A DNA stretch of 64,000 nt from Carposina sasakii (Eukaryota > Arthropoda > Insecta > Lepidoptera > Carposinidae), in NCBI GenBank assembly GCA_014607495.2, contig CP053161.1:930001-994000 (forward strand), read 5' to 3'. Under the pieces are notes generated by a model. That model saw nothing but the letters and a program-made list of their open reading frames with translations. It made no database searches and was not told where the DNA came from. Numbering within the stretch: the first letter of the stretch is position 1; every line of letters starts with the position of its first letter. This document shows, one piece after another, positions 22,510 to 34,032 of this stretch. Position numbers and translations under genes: made by a program.

Positions 22510-24470
22510 TGTGATTTTACACCTAGGAGTAAAGTAGGTCCATTTCTAATTAATATTAGAATATTAATTATTATAATTAATATTTAAGTAATAATTTATG
22601 GCCAGATAGTATATTGAAACGCCCTTTGCCCGGCACACAAAATGAGCCACGAAAATTATAATACCTAGGTACCGTACCCACGCTTTGCATATTTTTACAG
22701 AAAAAGAACATGTATAGGTATTGCTATTTCATTATTTCAACCTTGCTAGCTTACTATACATTAACATATAGGTACAGAATAACTTAGACACGTACGTGTT
22801 ACTTGGTAATACTAAATACCGCGTTAAGAGCTATGTGTCGCCATATTACTTTGGCGAGGATGTAGCGAGAACTTAAATTATTATTAAGGTAACTATGTTG
22901 GACGTCTAAGTATATGGTATCCAGTATTTAGGACTTCATAAGTACAAATACGTAGGTATCACATGCATTATGTTATAGCTTTCGAGACGAAGCTCCATAG
23001 CTTGCTTGATAGCACAAAGGAATTTGAAGTAACTACTTAATCAAACTTTCCTATAGAATCTAAAATTAAAAAATATGTAGATACCATTGACTCATTTTCA
23101 CTCAAAGTTAAGTCGCCCAAATAATTGACGATTTCGCGAATGCGATCGAAATACACTCTATAAATATTTTTAGTTAAACTACACATATCCTATGATATAG
23201 ACATTGGTGAGTTTTAAAACTCTAAATTGTTATTATTCTCTATAATATACCTATATACTGTGCTACTAACACTTCTATGACCTGAATATTCAAGATGATT
23301 TCTCTCAACTCAGGTTATCAAGTAATTTCTTTCACAAATAAAAAGATACATTGAAAGATGCAAACACTCTTTGTATATGTGTTAAAATTGTTCATGTGCT
23401 GGACTTTATGAATTGTGGGAAGCAATAACGTATCGCTTGCCAAATCTCTTCTGCAAACGCACTTCTGAAAATTTACGATTTTACCACACTATTCCAATAT
23501 AGTCTCGCAGATTTTTACAAAACAAATTGAATATAAAAATTTATGCATTTTGATATTATTTAGTCCCCATTCGTCATTTCTCTACTCACTGTCTGAATCA
23601 ATATATCAATCCATGCTCCATTCCCATAATATATATCCATCTAGAATTATATTGAAGCTGTAAAATAATAACATCACTAAAACTTACAAACGAATGAAAT
23701 ATACACATTGACATTAAATTTATTCCAAGCAAGTTTTAAGAAACTAGGACATTTTAATAATGTTAAATTGTTATTTTATGCATTTTCCTCCCAACATTTT
23801 TAAGCCCACTATTATTACTAAGAAGTATGTATTGTTTTAAAACTGTAGAGTATTTTATCAGATATCCATAGACTATATTGCTTCTTTAAGAACACGTGCA
23901 GGCACACGTATACATACTAAGATCTTCCTTCCTCATTTTCCACTACAATATCCGTTACCGCCAACTTCTACCGTTGTATAAACTATGGTAAGGTATAAAA
24001 GTTTTCTGTTCGGTAGGATTATATTACCTACGTTGTGTTGTACTATATTATTGTTTTACTGTTATCTCGTGTTGTAAAACTGGAGGAACGTGTACATTAT
24101 GCCTATATTTCTATGGTTATGCACTACAACGGTTATGTTGTTGGTTGCAATCTAAACTTTGATGATGTTAAATATAAAACGGCCTAAAGCGATTAAATAT
24201 AAAACCAATGTGTACGTTTTATTATCTAATGCTTGTATGTATGCATGTCCCTGGGACATTGTCTAGATTAAGACCTTCATGTAATTTTATATGATTTGTT
24301 AATGATAATGTTCTGTTATGCATATTTAATTTGAAATAAAAAAAAAGCCTACTGTTATTTACTGTTTTTGAAAATGATACTTAACAGCAAAATGTAAAAT
24401 TCCCCTTGCCTTCCTTCGACTGTTACGTTATAAGATTTAACTTTGCCCGAATATTCTAGTGTATACAGTG
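22510..24470. other. No gene recognised
   Basis: AT-rich sequence without domains. A TATTAATTATTATAATTAATATT palindromic stretch lies at about 22553. Confidence 0.5.
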
Positions 24471-24477
24471 AGATGGA

Positions 24478-25117
24478 CTAGGCGTCTACGTCAATGGTGA
24501 ATATCTCACGCGCCTTCGCTTTGCCAACGATATAATCTTAATGGCTGAATCGTTGCAAGACCTGCACAAAATGCTATCTAGTCTCAATGCTGCCTTGAAG
24601 CGTGTGGGACTTGGGATGAACCTGGACAAGACCAAAGTAATGTTCAATCGGTACATAATCTCTGAGACGGTATTCATGGAAGGTTTAGCCTTAGAAGTTG
24701 TCCAGAAGTATTTATACCTTGGGAAAATATTGCAGTTGGGTAAAGACAACTTCAAGGGGTAAATCACCAGAAGAGTGCAGCTTGGATGGGGCAGCGTTTG
24801 GGAAGTTGCGTCAAATCTTTGAGTCATCCTTGCCACAATGCCTCAAGACCAAGATGTTCGATCAGTGCGTTTTACCAGCCATGACCTATAGAGCCGAGAC
24901 GTGGAACCTGACGCTGGAGCTGGCCCACCGATTACATGTCACTTAGCGGGCCTTTCAATAGCTTTCTAAGTGACATATTCACTTTCTAAGTGATAGATCG
25001 ATGACTTAAAGAGGGCGGCTGGCAGTAACTGTATGGAAAAAACGGAAGATCGAGCCGTGTGGCGTGCTTTGGGGGAGACCTATGTCGAGTAGTGGACTGC
25101 AATAGGCTGACGACAAC
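24478..25117 (+). pseudogene. Decayed non-LTR reverse transcriptase (palm to C-terminus)
   Basis: Frame 1 reads GVYVNGEYLTRLRFANDIIL: the catalytic box FADD has become FAND, so one metal-binding Asp is lost. It goes on LNAALKRVGLGMNLDKTKVM and YLYLGKILQLGKDN to a stop near 24762; a shifted frame continues FGKLRQIFESSLPQCLKTK and VLPAMTYRAETWNL. After a gap, 25000-25105 holds the tail (EDRAVWRALGETY in a broken frame) and GACGACAACGACGACG. Two frameshifts and several stops make it non-functional. Confidence 0.9.
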
Positions 25118-25119
25118 GA

Positions 25120-26350
25120 CGACGTATATTATAGTCGCAAAATGTGTACAAAAATCTTGACTACATTTTTTTCTTCACATAAAATATTACATCATCTATA
25201 GTTTTCCCAATACGAAATAACCAGATCAGTCGCGCAGTACCTGGTATAAATTGTTTATTGTTTCTTCCGATGATTTCTTCTAACAGCCAAAATGTAGGCC
25301 TTTAAACTATATACTGGAACATTTAAAGTTTTCCTGCATACATTTTAATATTATAAGAAGCAGCCATTACTAGGATTTGCAGGGATTAATGCTTTCTTAG
25401 TGAAAACCTGTATGTAATTGAACTCAATACATAATATCCATGTACATGATGTAACTTCTATTTCACTTAACATACCCCTTTTACTACACCGTAGTTTACC
25501 CTCCTTATTTTATGGTAGTTGAGAAAAGATCATGATGTAACACTTGCCCTAAAATAGAATCGTTTAGAAAAAAATTAATCAAAAATTTTAGTGCTGTGTG
25601 ACTAGAATGGAGCATAATATTTCTTTCACCGTACTCCCAAAAATTCAAGAAGATTAGATGAGTAAATAAGGCGTGAAGTAACAAATAAAAAAACTAACTT
25701 TCTTCATTTATAAGTTAGGGTCTCAACAACCTATTGTAGTGTATTTACATTCAGTCAGTAACAATAGCAGGTTTTAAACCTAATTCTGTCGTATTCAAAT
25801 TTGTACATTTTTTAAGCTGAAATATAAACCTGAGGTATACAAGAATCTGGATCGTAAGTCGCAAACCCTGTTATTCTTGGAAGTGAAGTGCTATCAGTGT
25901 CGGTACTGGAAGCCTGCCAACAAAATTAACTTCAAGAATTTTACCTAAGTAAATATTGCTTTTTTATCAAGTTTTATGCTATGGGCAAAATAAGATTTGT
26001 TGGGAAGACGTGGAATTTTATTTTTATATTCATTTAGGTTTATATTAGTTTATTTAGTTCTTGTTATAACTTTGGTAATAGGTAAAACTAGAGTTATTAA
26101 CTAGCTCATCAGTTAGTAGCTCATCAGCTTAGAAGTAAATAAATAAATATCCTGATTTTCCGGGAAAATTTTGTTTTTACATAAACTTTGCCCAATTATA
26201 AATACAGATAACTTTTTTTGGTAGTATAATTACTTTATCACTTTACCGAAATATCATAACATCCTGTTGATTTTATTTCTTCACTAGCTGTGCCCGCGAC
26301 TTCGTCTGGGTAGACTACAAAATGAAGCCTGTGGATTCTCCTTCTGGCTT
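25120..26350. other. No gene recognised
   Basis: 25465-25490 has a remnant resembling one end of hairpin family C (ACTTAACATACCCCTTTTACTACACC). 26285-26312 (GTGCCCGCGACTTCGTCTGG) resembles the edge of family E-like repeats. Confidence 0.45.
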
Positions 26351-26361
26351 CTCGTAACTAT

Positions 26362-26800
26362 ACAGGGTGTTTATGATAGCCAGGCAAATATTGCTACCAT
26401 GACTTCAGACCATGAATCTGAGGCGGAAAACACTGAAAATTTTCTCAGGAAAATTACAATTTTTATCCGAGATTTTTTTCATATTTAATTATTATTCAGG
26501 AAAAAAAATGGTTTAGTTCTTTTAATTGGACCTTAAATAATGACTTAACAATAACATTTTAACCAACAGATGATAAAAAAAAGTTGCCCTCAAAATTTTA
26601 TATAACTGATCAACCCCAATGCAGAGTCATAAGTGATCCAAAAAACAGCTATGTGTCACACAATAACCAATAAGCCTATTTAATTAGTCACAGGATCGCC
26701 GATAATGAGATCAAAAATACATTTCCTGCGAGTAACACTGTCGGTACCACCATGTAGATATTTCGTACTAAACCTCTCAAAGTTTTACAGTGCCGACCTA
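26362..26800 (+). mobile_element. Dispersed repeat with ACAGGGTGTTTATGATAGCC start
   Basis: GCCAGGCAAATATTG at 26380 recurs at 53751. The segment CCAATAAGCC to TCACAGGATCG and CTGCGAGTAA at 26650-26750 matches the reverse complement of 53810-53920. Non-coding. Confidence 0.6.
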
Positions 26801-29800
26801 ATTTTACTAAAATCGACAACAAAGTTACTAGAAATACGGAGTACCTTCACCTAAAAATGTGAGTCAAACAGCAACAAACCAAGCTCTCTTCTACTAGAGT
26901 TCCCTTGTTTGCCTGTCTTATTTCCTCGTGCACTCCTAACTCTCGAACAAGCTAGGTTTTAAAACCGACGCTGCAACTTTCTTGTACACTGCAACAACTT
27001 TTATAGAAATATACTTAAACCAAACATAAATAAATTTACCGCCTTTCCCGTCCCGTCCAACTTTTCAATAGCAGTTAAGTATTACCATTTAGTGCTGTAT
27101 AAGTTGTCAAATCTTTATCTATCAGACTGTGATGTGCCTTGACCTTGCAACGCTTTTGTATACCTACACAGATTACCATACCTATCTATATAACTTATAG
27201 TTATATTTATTTACATTGCTAATAAAAACCGCATGTAAATTAATATAGGGGTACTTATGTAATTTGACAGCAAAATGTATGGAATATCTGATTTATACAA
27301 TGTTAAATTTTATTGGTAAGGTTCTAAGTAACGTTCTAAATATCCAATGTAGCCCAAACATATTTAAATGCATCACCGAGCCTTCGGATCTGAATGCATA
27401 TAAATTTATAACCGTTATTTTGCTTATTATCAAATTCCGCTGGCAGATAAATTGCAGAATTGCAGAGGCAACACGTTGCATTACTAATTAACTAAGGGTA
27501 CTAGTAATACTAATTCGTTTATAAATTCTAATGTACTCACCAGACAATGTAACCATTTGACCAGCACTAACGAAGTTCGCAGAGGTACCGAAACATTAGA
27601 TACCACCAATAGCGTTCAAACTTCATCACGGGGGTAATTCTTGAAAATTTTTGAGCAGAAACGCAACCACTAAGGAACCGTTAACGAAACGCGGTGCGAA
27701 GCAATGTATACTTTCCGCTTGAGTAATAATAAGGTATATGCATCGGTCGCGAGTACGACATAATAAAAACAAATATCTGTCTCGAAATGTGTCTAATCCC
27801 ATCACCGTAAAGTAATTATTGCTTCGTTCTGAGCGTCTACGACGGTTCCGTTTCGGCTTCGTTCCAACTGGATACTTTTTGAGAATATTGGCCCCAAGTC
27901 CCTTAACAGACATGCTAAATGAAAGCTTCCTATTTGAAGGGAATGTTTTGATAACTTAGCGAACTTAAATGTCGCTCGTAAAATTGTTACATTGTCTAAG
28001 CTTCCACTGAACCTACTGCTGTAGTGCCAAAGCGTATATAATAACATAAAGTTAAAATAAAAACATATTTCCTACTCGAATATCCACTAGATCGAAGCCT
28101 GCTTCTCACCACGTATTTTACTTCCTAGTCTTCTATAAAACATTGTATATCTATATCCCCGGTGGTATATCTCAGCTCGTAAAGTAGTTACAACCCGCTC
28201 TCGAAGCAGCGCCCTCTATCTCTCGATATCCCGTGATAATCTGGGAGCTGGATGTAGAAGTATCCGTGATGAAGTATTTTATGTTTTTTATTAGATTTTA
28301 TTATCAGAAAACAAGTTTAGAGTTTACATCCACACGGCCTTAAACATACGTTACTTTACAGCTTGGTTGGTAAGGTTATTTTGTCTTCTCTCACCATGTT
28401 TTATTATTAAGCAATAAGGTTCAGAATTCTCCAATATGTGTAATAAAAGTGAAAATAAAACGTACCTAAACATCTTACTCTCTTTGAAAAACTATTTATT
28501 TTTTAGAGATTAAAATAAATGAGGTAAGAATTATGTTTTACACAATCACCCGATCTTAAATCCGACCCCAAGGACCATGGACGATATGACCACATTCACC
28601 TTATATACGATAAAGATATATCAATTTATACAATTCCGGCACAAAACCTGTAAAAAAAACCAACACACACTGGACTTGATGTGCACATCGCATCTATGAG
28701 TATACCTATATTACATTTTGATATTAGATGAGATTGGATTAAAATTGGGATTATAAGTTTGTGCTCAACGAAAGTTATAATAACCTTGTATAATAATATA
28801 ATACTTGTAGCGGTAGAATTATTTGGAGTTTAACTATTACCTACACGTAGAATTGATATTATATTGATATGTGATTTATTATCTACAGCATGAGATTTAA
28901 GATTAAATTGAGTCAATTGATAAATTTGAATAAGCAGATTCAAATCATCAAAGCTACATTCTATCCCAAAATATAAACTCGTACATATATAGGTAATATT
29001 GTAAAAATGTGTTTTAACCTTCTTAATTTTAAGCTTAGTAAGAATTAGCGTGTTTTTTTTTTCATAAGCAGATAGAGCTGCCATGTGTTTTAATTTTTGT
29101 TCCGGAACTTACTCGTATGTGACATTGGCGGAATCATTGTGCCCGACACAATTGAGGCCATTAACAAAAATTGAATTGAATTGAACTTACTCGTATTTTT
29201 TATTTACTTCAGTATTAAAAAAACCACTAACGACAATCATTGGCCAGTAAAAAGAGAAACGAGACATTTCCTAAACCAAACCACACATATACACAGCACT
29301 AGTTTATACGAGGGTATGTGATGAAAAAATAAATTCTTGTTATGGGGTAAGAGGGATTATACGCCATTAAGTCGCCGGGCACGTAGCAGACATTCGCTGT
29401 GACTGAGTCATTTTAGTCTGAGACGATGCGGCGATACGAAGGAAATACATACAAGCTTGACTAGCTTTCCTCATGCGACTCCGTCGTCTGCTGGTTCTGC
29501 GTAAATATCTATTAATCTAAAAATCTGAATAGTTCTATTTTTATTGGTTGCCATTTCTGGACATTACCTTTTACTTTTAATGATTTCATCAAAATCTTTT
29601 CAGTCACTTTGCCTTTATAGAGATACGGATACGGTACGGCTGTAGAGTTATTACATGTATGTACAAATATAAAGATATATACGAAATAATGACCAAGTTT
29701 TCCGGAGACATTCCGATGTGACAAAAATAACCGAAAGCTCACTTCTAATATAGAAGTTACATAAGAAACCAGATTTGTTAGAGCGTTGAAAGACTATAGG

Positions 29801-32030
29801 TAGCCAAAGGTTGATGCCTACAAAATAAACAAATAACTTATGTAGGGTTTATGAGACTGCGAACGTATGGCATATGGATGACGCACATATTCACCTACCC
29901 ATACATTTTATATGTTGGTACAATGAGCGGCACTCGGAGTATAAAATATAAACGTAATTAGAAATTTGATAGATATTAAACTCATAGTTGTAAAAGGTAG
30001 GTAAATGGAAAAAGGTTCTACAGCCATTTAGCCAAATTCGAAGTCTAGCCAAAGATAACACAATCGGATGTTTGATGCTAAAATATTTCATCGTCGCTAT
30101 TAAATTAGCGTCTCGGGTTGTATTTTTAGATAAAATTACTAGTAACACTCAAGTAGGTACTTGGGTCTGAAAGTTGTAGAAGATTTTGTGGTACTTATCC
30201 CTTTTGTGTAAAGGTCGGACGATACGAGATTGCGGTTTGCTTCATTTCCACGGTTGGACATGATCCGTTTTGGACGACTACTTTAAGAAATATGAGACTA
30301 GATACTGCTTTAATACATTGTGTAAAAAAATCCACACAAAGTAAAATTTTATATTCAGTGTTGCTAAAAGTTTAACGAATTATACTTACTACCTACGGTT
30401 AATAAAATTTTAAATATCTTAATAACTTAGGTTCGATTTGGTCGACGAAGAGAGATTGGATTATTATACATTGCGGTAATATTCAACGGATTGGATTATA
30501 TAAAAGGTTATTATTATTCTGTAAAAAGTCTTCAGTTAATGTAAGTAAGTTACATACTATGTTAATAATGTGTGTTTTAATAACAGCTTATTTTTTTCTT
30601 TGTCAGCAATGACAAAGGAGAAACATGGATACAATGCAAGACTATAATTTAAGGTTAACGGCTCTCTTCTTTCCGAGGACCATTTATTATAATTTACCCT
30701 CTAAATACGCAACGTGAGACATGAAAATTGAGCGAAATTGTGACAAATTATTATAGGTTCTAAATGGAGCCAAAATATAAGTCGATGACGTGTTCTTTTT
30801 TCTTTTATGAGTTGTAATTTACTTTTATTAGAATTAACTACAGTTTTTAGATTTTCATCTAAATATAATATCATCATTTTCACCATTTTACCCCTTGTTG
30901 CCCTGTTGAATTAACGTAAGTACCTACACAACAATTATTTTATTAACAACTGACGTCAAAAATTAATCCACTAATTGATCTAGGCATCTATCTATCTTAA
31001 CAGTTCCAAAAATAACCAGTTAATGCTTCAGCTATAAAAAATATAACAATTTTCTCAACAGTTATAAGGGGAAAGCAGTTTGCGGTACGAAAAAGCGTAC
31101 GTGGAATCGGAATAAGCGCTTACCGATATGTATTTTATTCTCACCCCTAACCCACTTGCATCTCAAGCAGATTTATCTAACCTTTTATGTTTAAATCAGA
31201 CCTTTTTGTCCCTTTTATCGGTTGGATAAAATATATATTATTTGAGGATCGCGAATCTTTCGAGACCTTTTGTATGACAGGTTAGATGTGCAGGATTATG
31301 ATTGCATACTTACCTATTATTGCTAGTTTTTAGGTAGGTATATATACCTAGCTCATAGCTCTGTATTATATGTAATTAACATGGCTTCTGAACCGATTTG
31401 TATGGATACAGGGATTTCCATAGAAAGGACATTGGCTACTTTTTGAAAAAGGGCTGCAAAATTCTGAACTGAAGGATGAAAGTTTTAATGGAAATTACGT
31501 CCATAAATTTAAACCACTGCCACCATTCCTCGCGGATAAAGTCGCGGCTGTCCACTAGTAAACCTATAAATAAATAGTACAACCTAGATTAAAACTGATG
31601 AGGTAATAACATAAAGCTAAAATCTTTGCACATTAACGTCTTTTATGTTTCTTACGGACGGTTTGAGCTATAAAATGATCTGGACCCTTCATAAAAAAGA
31701 TCTCATAAAATGGACTTTGCCTGCAGTGATATTTACGGTACAATTCAACTGCTGCTGTCAATATAAAATATCCGGCCAAGTGTGTGTAGCTTTGATTGAA
31801 TGTAAATAATTTAATGGTACATTCTGAAAAAAAATTATCATGTAAGATCATACAATCATAAGTTCTAGCGATTCTATGCGTAGGACGTACGCAAGCAAAT
31901 GAGATTTGACAATAATAATATGACGATTACATCACGAACGCTCGCTGTTTTACGAAAGCAGTTTTACTAGTGTTCCGCTTATACATACGGACAAGATATA
32001 AGGAAATTACTACACTTACCTATAGTTTTG
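26800..32030. other. Long region with no recognised gene
   Basis: AT-rich. The minus-strand frame 27626-27913 (95 codons; KYPVGTKPKRNRRRRSERS) is the most protein-like but has no domain I know. 30594-30615 has a small hairpin TTTGTC/GACAAA. 31380-31560 is a weak copy of a family E-like repeat ending GCGGATAAAGTCGCGGCTG. No RNA gene or transposase was found. Confidence 0.45.
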
Positions 32031-32040
32031 TTAGGTTAGG

Positions 32041-32180
32041 TGGAAAGATCCGGCCAGATGGACCGATGACTTAAGGAGAACGGCTGGTAGTGACTTGATG
32101 GCAAAAACGGGAGATCGAGCCATGTGGCGTACACTGGGGGAGGCCTACGTCCAGTAGTGGGCTAAAATAGGCTGACGACG
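32041..32180 (+). pseudogene. 3' end of a non-LTR RT ORF
   Basis: One frame reads RWTDDLRRTAGSDLMAK, TGDRAMWRTLGEAYVQ and stop, followed by GGCTGACGACGATG. It is related to the tail of the element at 24478-25117. 5'-truncated. The antisense frame 32071-32292 is a shadow. Confidence 0.85.
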
Positions 32181-32880
32181 ATGTAAAGGCACAGATTAAT
32201 AAATAGGCAAACCTCCAAGTTCTAGTTATCCTAATTCTGATACGTCTAGAAAAGTTTTTAACAAAGATTAAGTTTGTTGGCAAACGTAACATTTCCTGAC
32301 AAGATTGGCAAAGGGTATTTTATTTAGTTTCTTCTATTTTAACTTTGTAAACATTAATGTAGCTCCTAGGAAAGGAAACAAACTAGTATATAAAAACGAT
32401 TTATTTTCTTTCTGCTGAATTAACATTTATTTAGACATCAACATTTTTATATAATAGAAGAAAAGTATTGTGCGATCCTGAATATCTTTAAAAATCCAAA
32501 CAGTCTTATTGCATAATAGTTATTTACATTGTAGATGAACTCTAAGAACATTAACTTATATTTAATTTAAAGTACTTAAATAAGAAAAGGTTTTTGAAAA
32601 CTATAAAATACATCACTAAAACTCAATAATAATAATATTTGTAATTATTTGTGAAAACTTTACTGTGTACAATAAAGCATTAGAATTAATAAATTAAATT
32701 ATATAAGAATAAAATATTGCTTTACGTTTACCATTATTCATAACTGTATATATAATTACAAAAAATACAAAAATTTACACTCATTTCATAACATTTAGGG
32801 AGTGTTAGTTATATTTACAAAATACTTTACCACAAACCTACACAATAATATCATTTAAAATAAAATAATATGTATAACTT

Positions 32881-32886
32881 TTTATT
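32881..32886 (-). promoter_or_regulatory. Candidate polyadenylation signal of the GPCR
   Basis: An exact AATAAA on the minus strand, about 260 nt after the last in-frame stop. Such hexamers are frequent in AT-rich DNA, so this is only a candidate. Confidence 0.3.
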
Positions 32887-33144
32887 GGTAAGTATGACAC
32901 CACATTATTATGGGCAAAAAATAGTTCTACATTCAATCAGGCCTTGTTATTCAATTGGAAATAAGTTAAACTAAAAACTTTTGACCAAATCACTGGTCCA
33001 CGTGCTTACACCAAAATTTGTATGTTTTCTAAAACTACGAATGTCTTTTACACTTTTGATTACAGTAACGTTCCGGTTCGGGTGACACTTGTAGATGTAC
33101 AACATTTACTGCTTTATCAAAAGTCACTCGCGGAAGTCATCGCG

Positions 33145-33564
33145 TTAATGTACTTCAGTATCACTAGAACTTCGAGAACTTTCTTTAATGACATCTAGTT
33201 CACGGTTAGATAAAGAAGAGTTACGTGAAAACTTATGTGCACTATATTCACTTTTGTCGTCAGAGTTTTCGCACACGTGAGAACAACCATTAAATTCTTT
33301 TTCTTCATCTGAATTATCTTCAACAACGTCATTTACTTCAACTTCAAGTAAATTATCGTCGTCTTTTGCACCATACGAACTGAAGTTTCTTTCATGACTT
33401 AGGCTTCTTATTCTATCGAGATTGTGTTCTAGAGTTTGCATATCATTATCTGCACCATGTGACTCATCAAATTTCCATTTTACGGTCGAGTTGAAATGTT
33501 CAACGCCTGGGTATACTCCTATACTATTGCTTCTATGCCCGAAAACCGGGCAGTTGCGGAACTC
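33145..33564 (-). CDS. Open frame continuing the GPCR tail after the TGA
   Basis: There are 139 codons in the frame of the last exon, ending TEVH and TAA. The product starts EFRNCPVFGHRSNS and becomes very acidic (DDDNLLEVEVNDVVEDNSDE), then Ser-rich (ESSRSSSDTE), a composition like the C-tails of many receptors. It is best explained as the original end of the tail, cut off by a nonsense change or reached by readthrough. An internal ATG at 33439-33441 exists, but nothing suggests independent translation. Confidence 0.55.
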   Translation of the reverse strand, partial: EFRNCPVFGHRSNSIGVYPGVEHFNSTVKWKFDESHGADNDMQTLEHNLDRIRSLSHERNFSSYGAKDDDNLLEVEVNDVVEDNSDEEKEFNGCSHVCENSDDKSEYSAHKFSRNSSLSNRELDVIKESSRSSSDTEVH

Positions 33565-34032
33565 TCACAATTCTGGATGTCTTCCGTTACAAGTCTTTAT
33601 AAAATTACCTTCATCCAAGCTTAGATTAGATCGTGATCTCCCACATTCCATATCTAAACTAGGTCTAAATAGACAAAAGTCCGAATTTTTCAATCGACAC
33701 TGCCTTGAACAGGTTTCAACTTGAAAAGCCGACTTATCAAAATGTCGATAATCATTAGAATAACCTTCAAAGTATCTTGGATCATTTTTACAGGCACTGC
33801 TCGGACATCCTTTGAATGAGCCAGAGCAGCGAAGGGGTTCTCTGTGACATTTCTGTATTGCATGAAGCGAGGTGGATGATACGGTACGCTCTAAAATTTC
33901 GCCCCAGTATTTTTCTCCTAAGCCTTCGAAATCTCCTTTTGAGTTAAGCCCATCTGAAGTGATGGGAGAACCACAACATCCTGTGGGTTTTTCGTAGTTG
34001 CTCGAGAAAGACTTTGTTCTTCTACAGCAAAA
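33565..34032 (-). CDS. GPCR last exon: helix 8 cysteines and long C-tail up to the TGA
   Basis: It opens after GTTCGTAG in phase 0 with FCCRRTKSFSSNYEK; the paired Cys after helix 8 could be palmitoylated (inference). The tail is hydrophilic and Cys-rich, ending GRHPEL at a TGA at 33565-33567, giving 155 codons. The same frame continues open for another 139 codons beyond the TGA (see the next entry), which is unlikely by chance in DNA this AT-rich. Confidence 0.8.
   Translation of the reverse strand, partial: FCCRRTKSFSSNYEKPTGCCGSPITSDGLNSKGDFEGLGEKYWGEILERTVSSTSLHAIQKCHREPLRCSGSFKGCPSSACKNDPRYFEGYSNDYRHFDKSAFQVETCSRQCRLKNSDFCLFRPSLDMECGRSRSNLSLDEGNFIKTCNGRHPEL

Noticed and set aside
24486..24836. 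116-codon minus-strand frame
   Set aside because: Antisense of the RT palm region that holds the FAND box.
27626..27913. 95-codon minus-strand frame as a gene
   Set aside because: Arg-rich start but no domain, no neighbouring exons and no family recognised; kept only as a remark.
33422..33724. 100-codon plus-strand frame
   Set aside because: It is antisense to the receptor C-tail exon, which has consistent splice phases with TM7.
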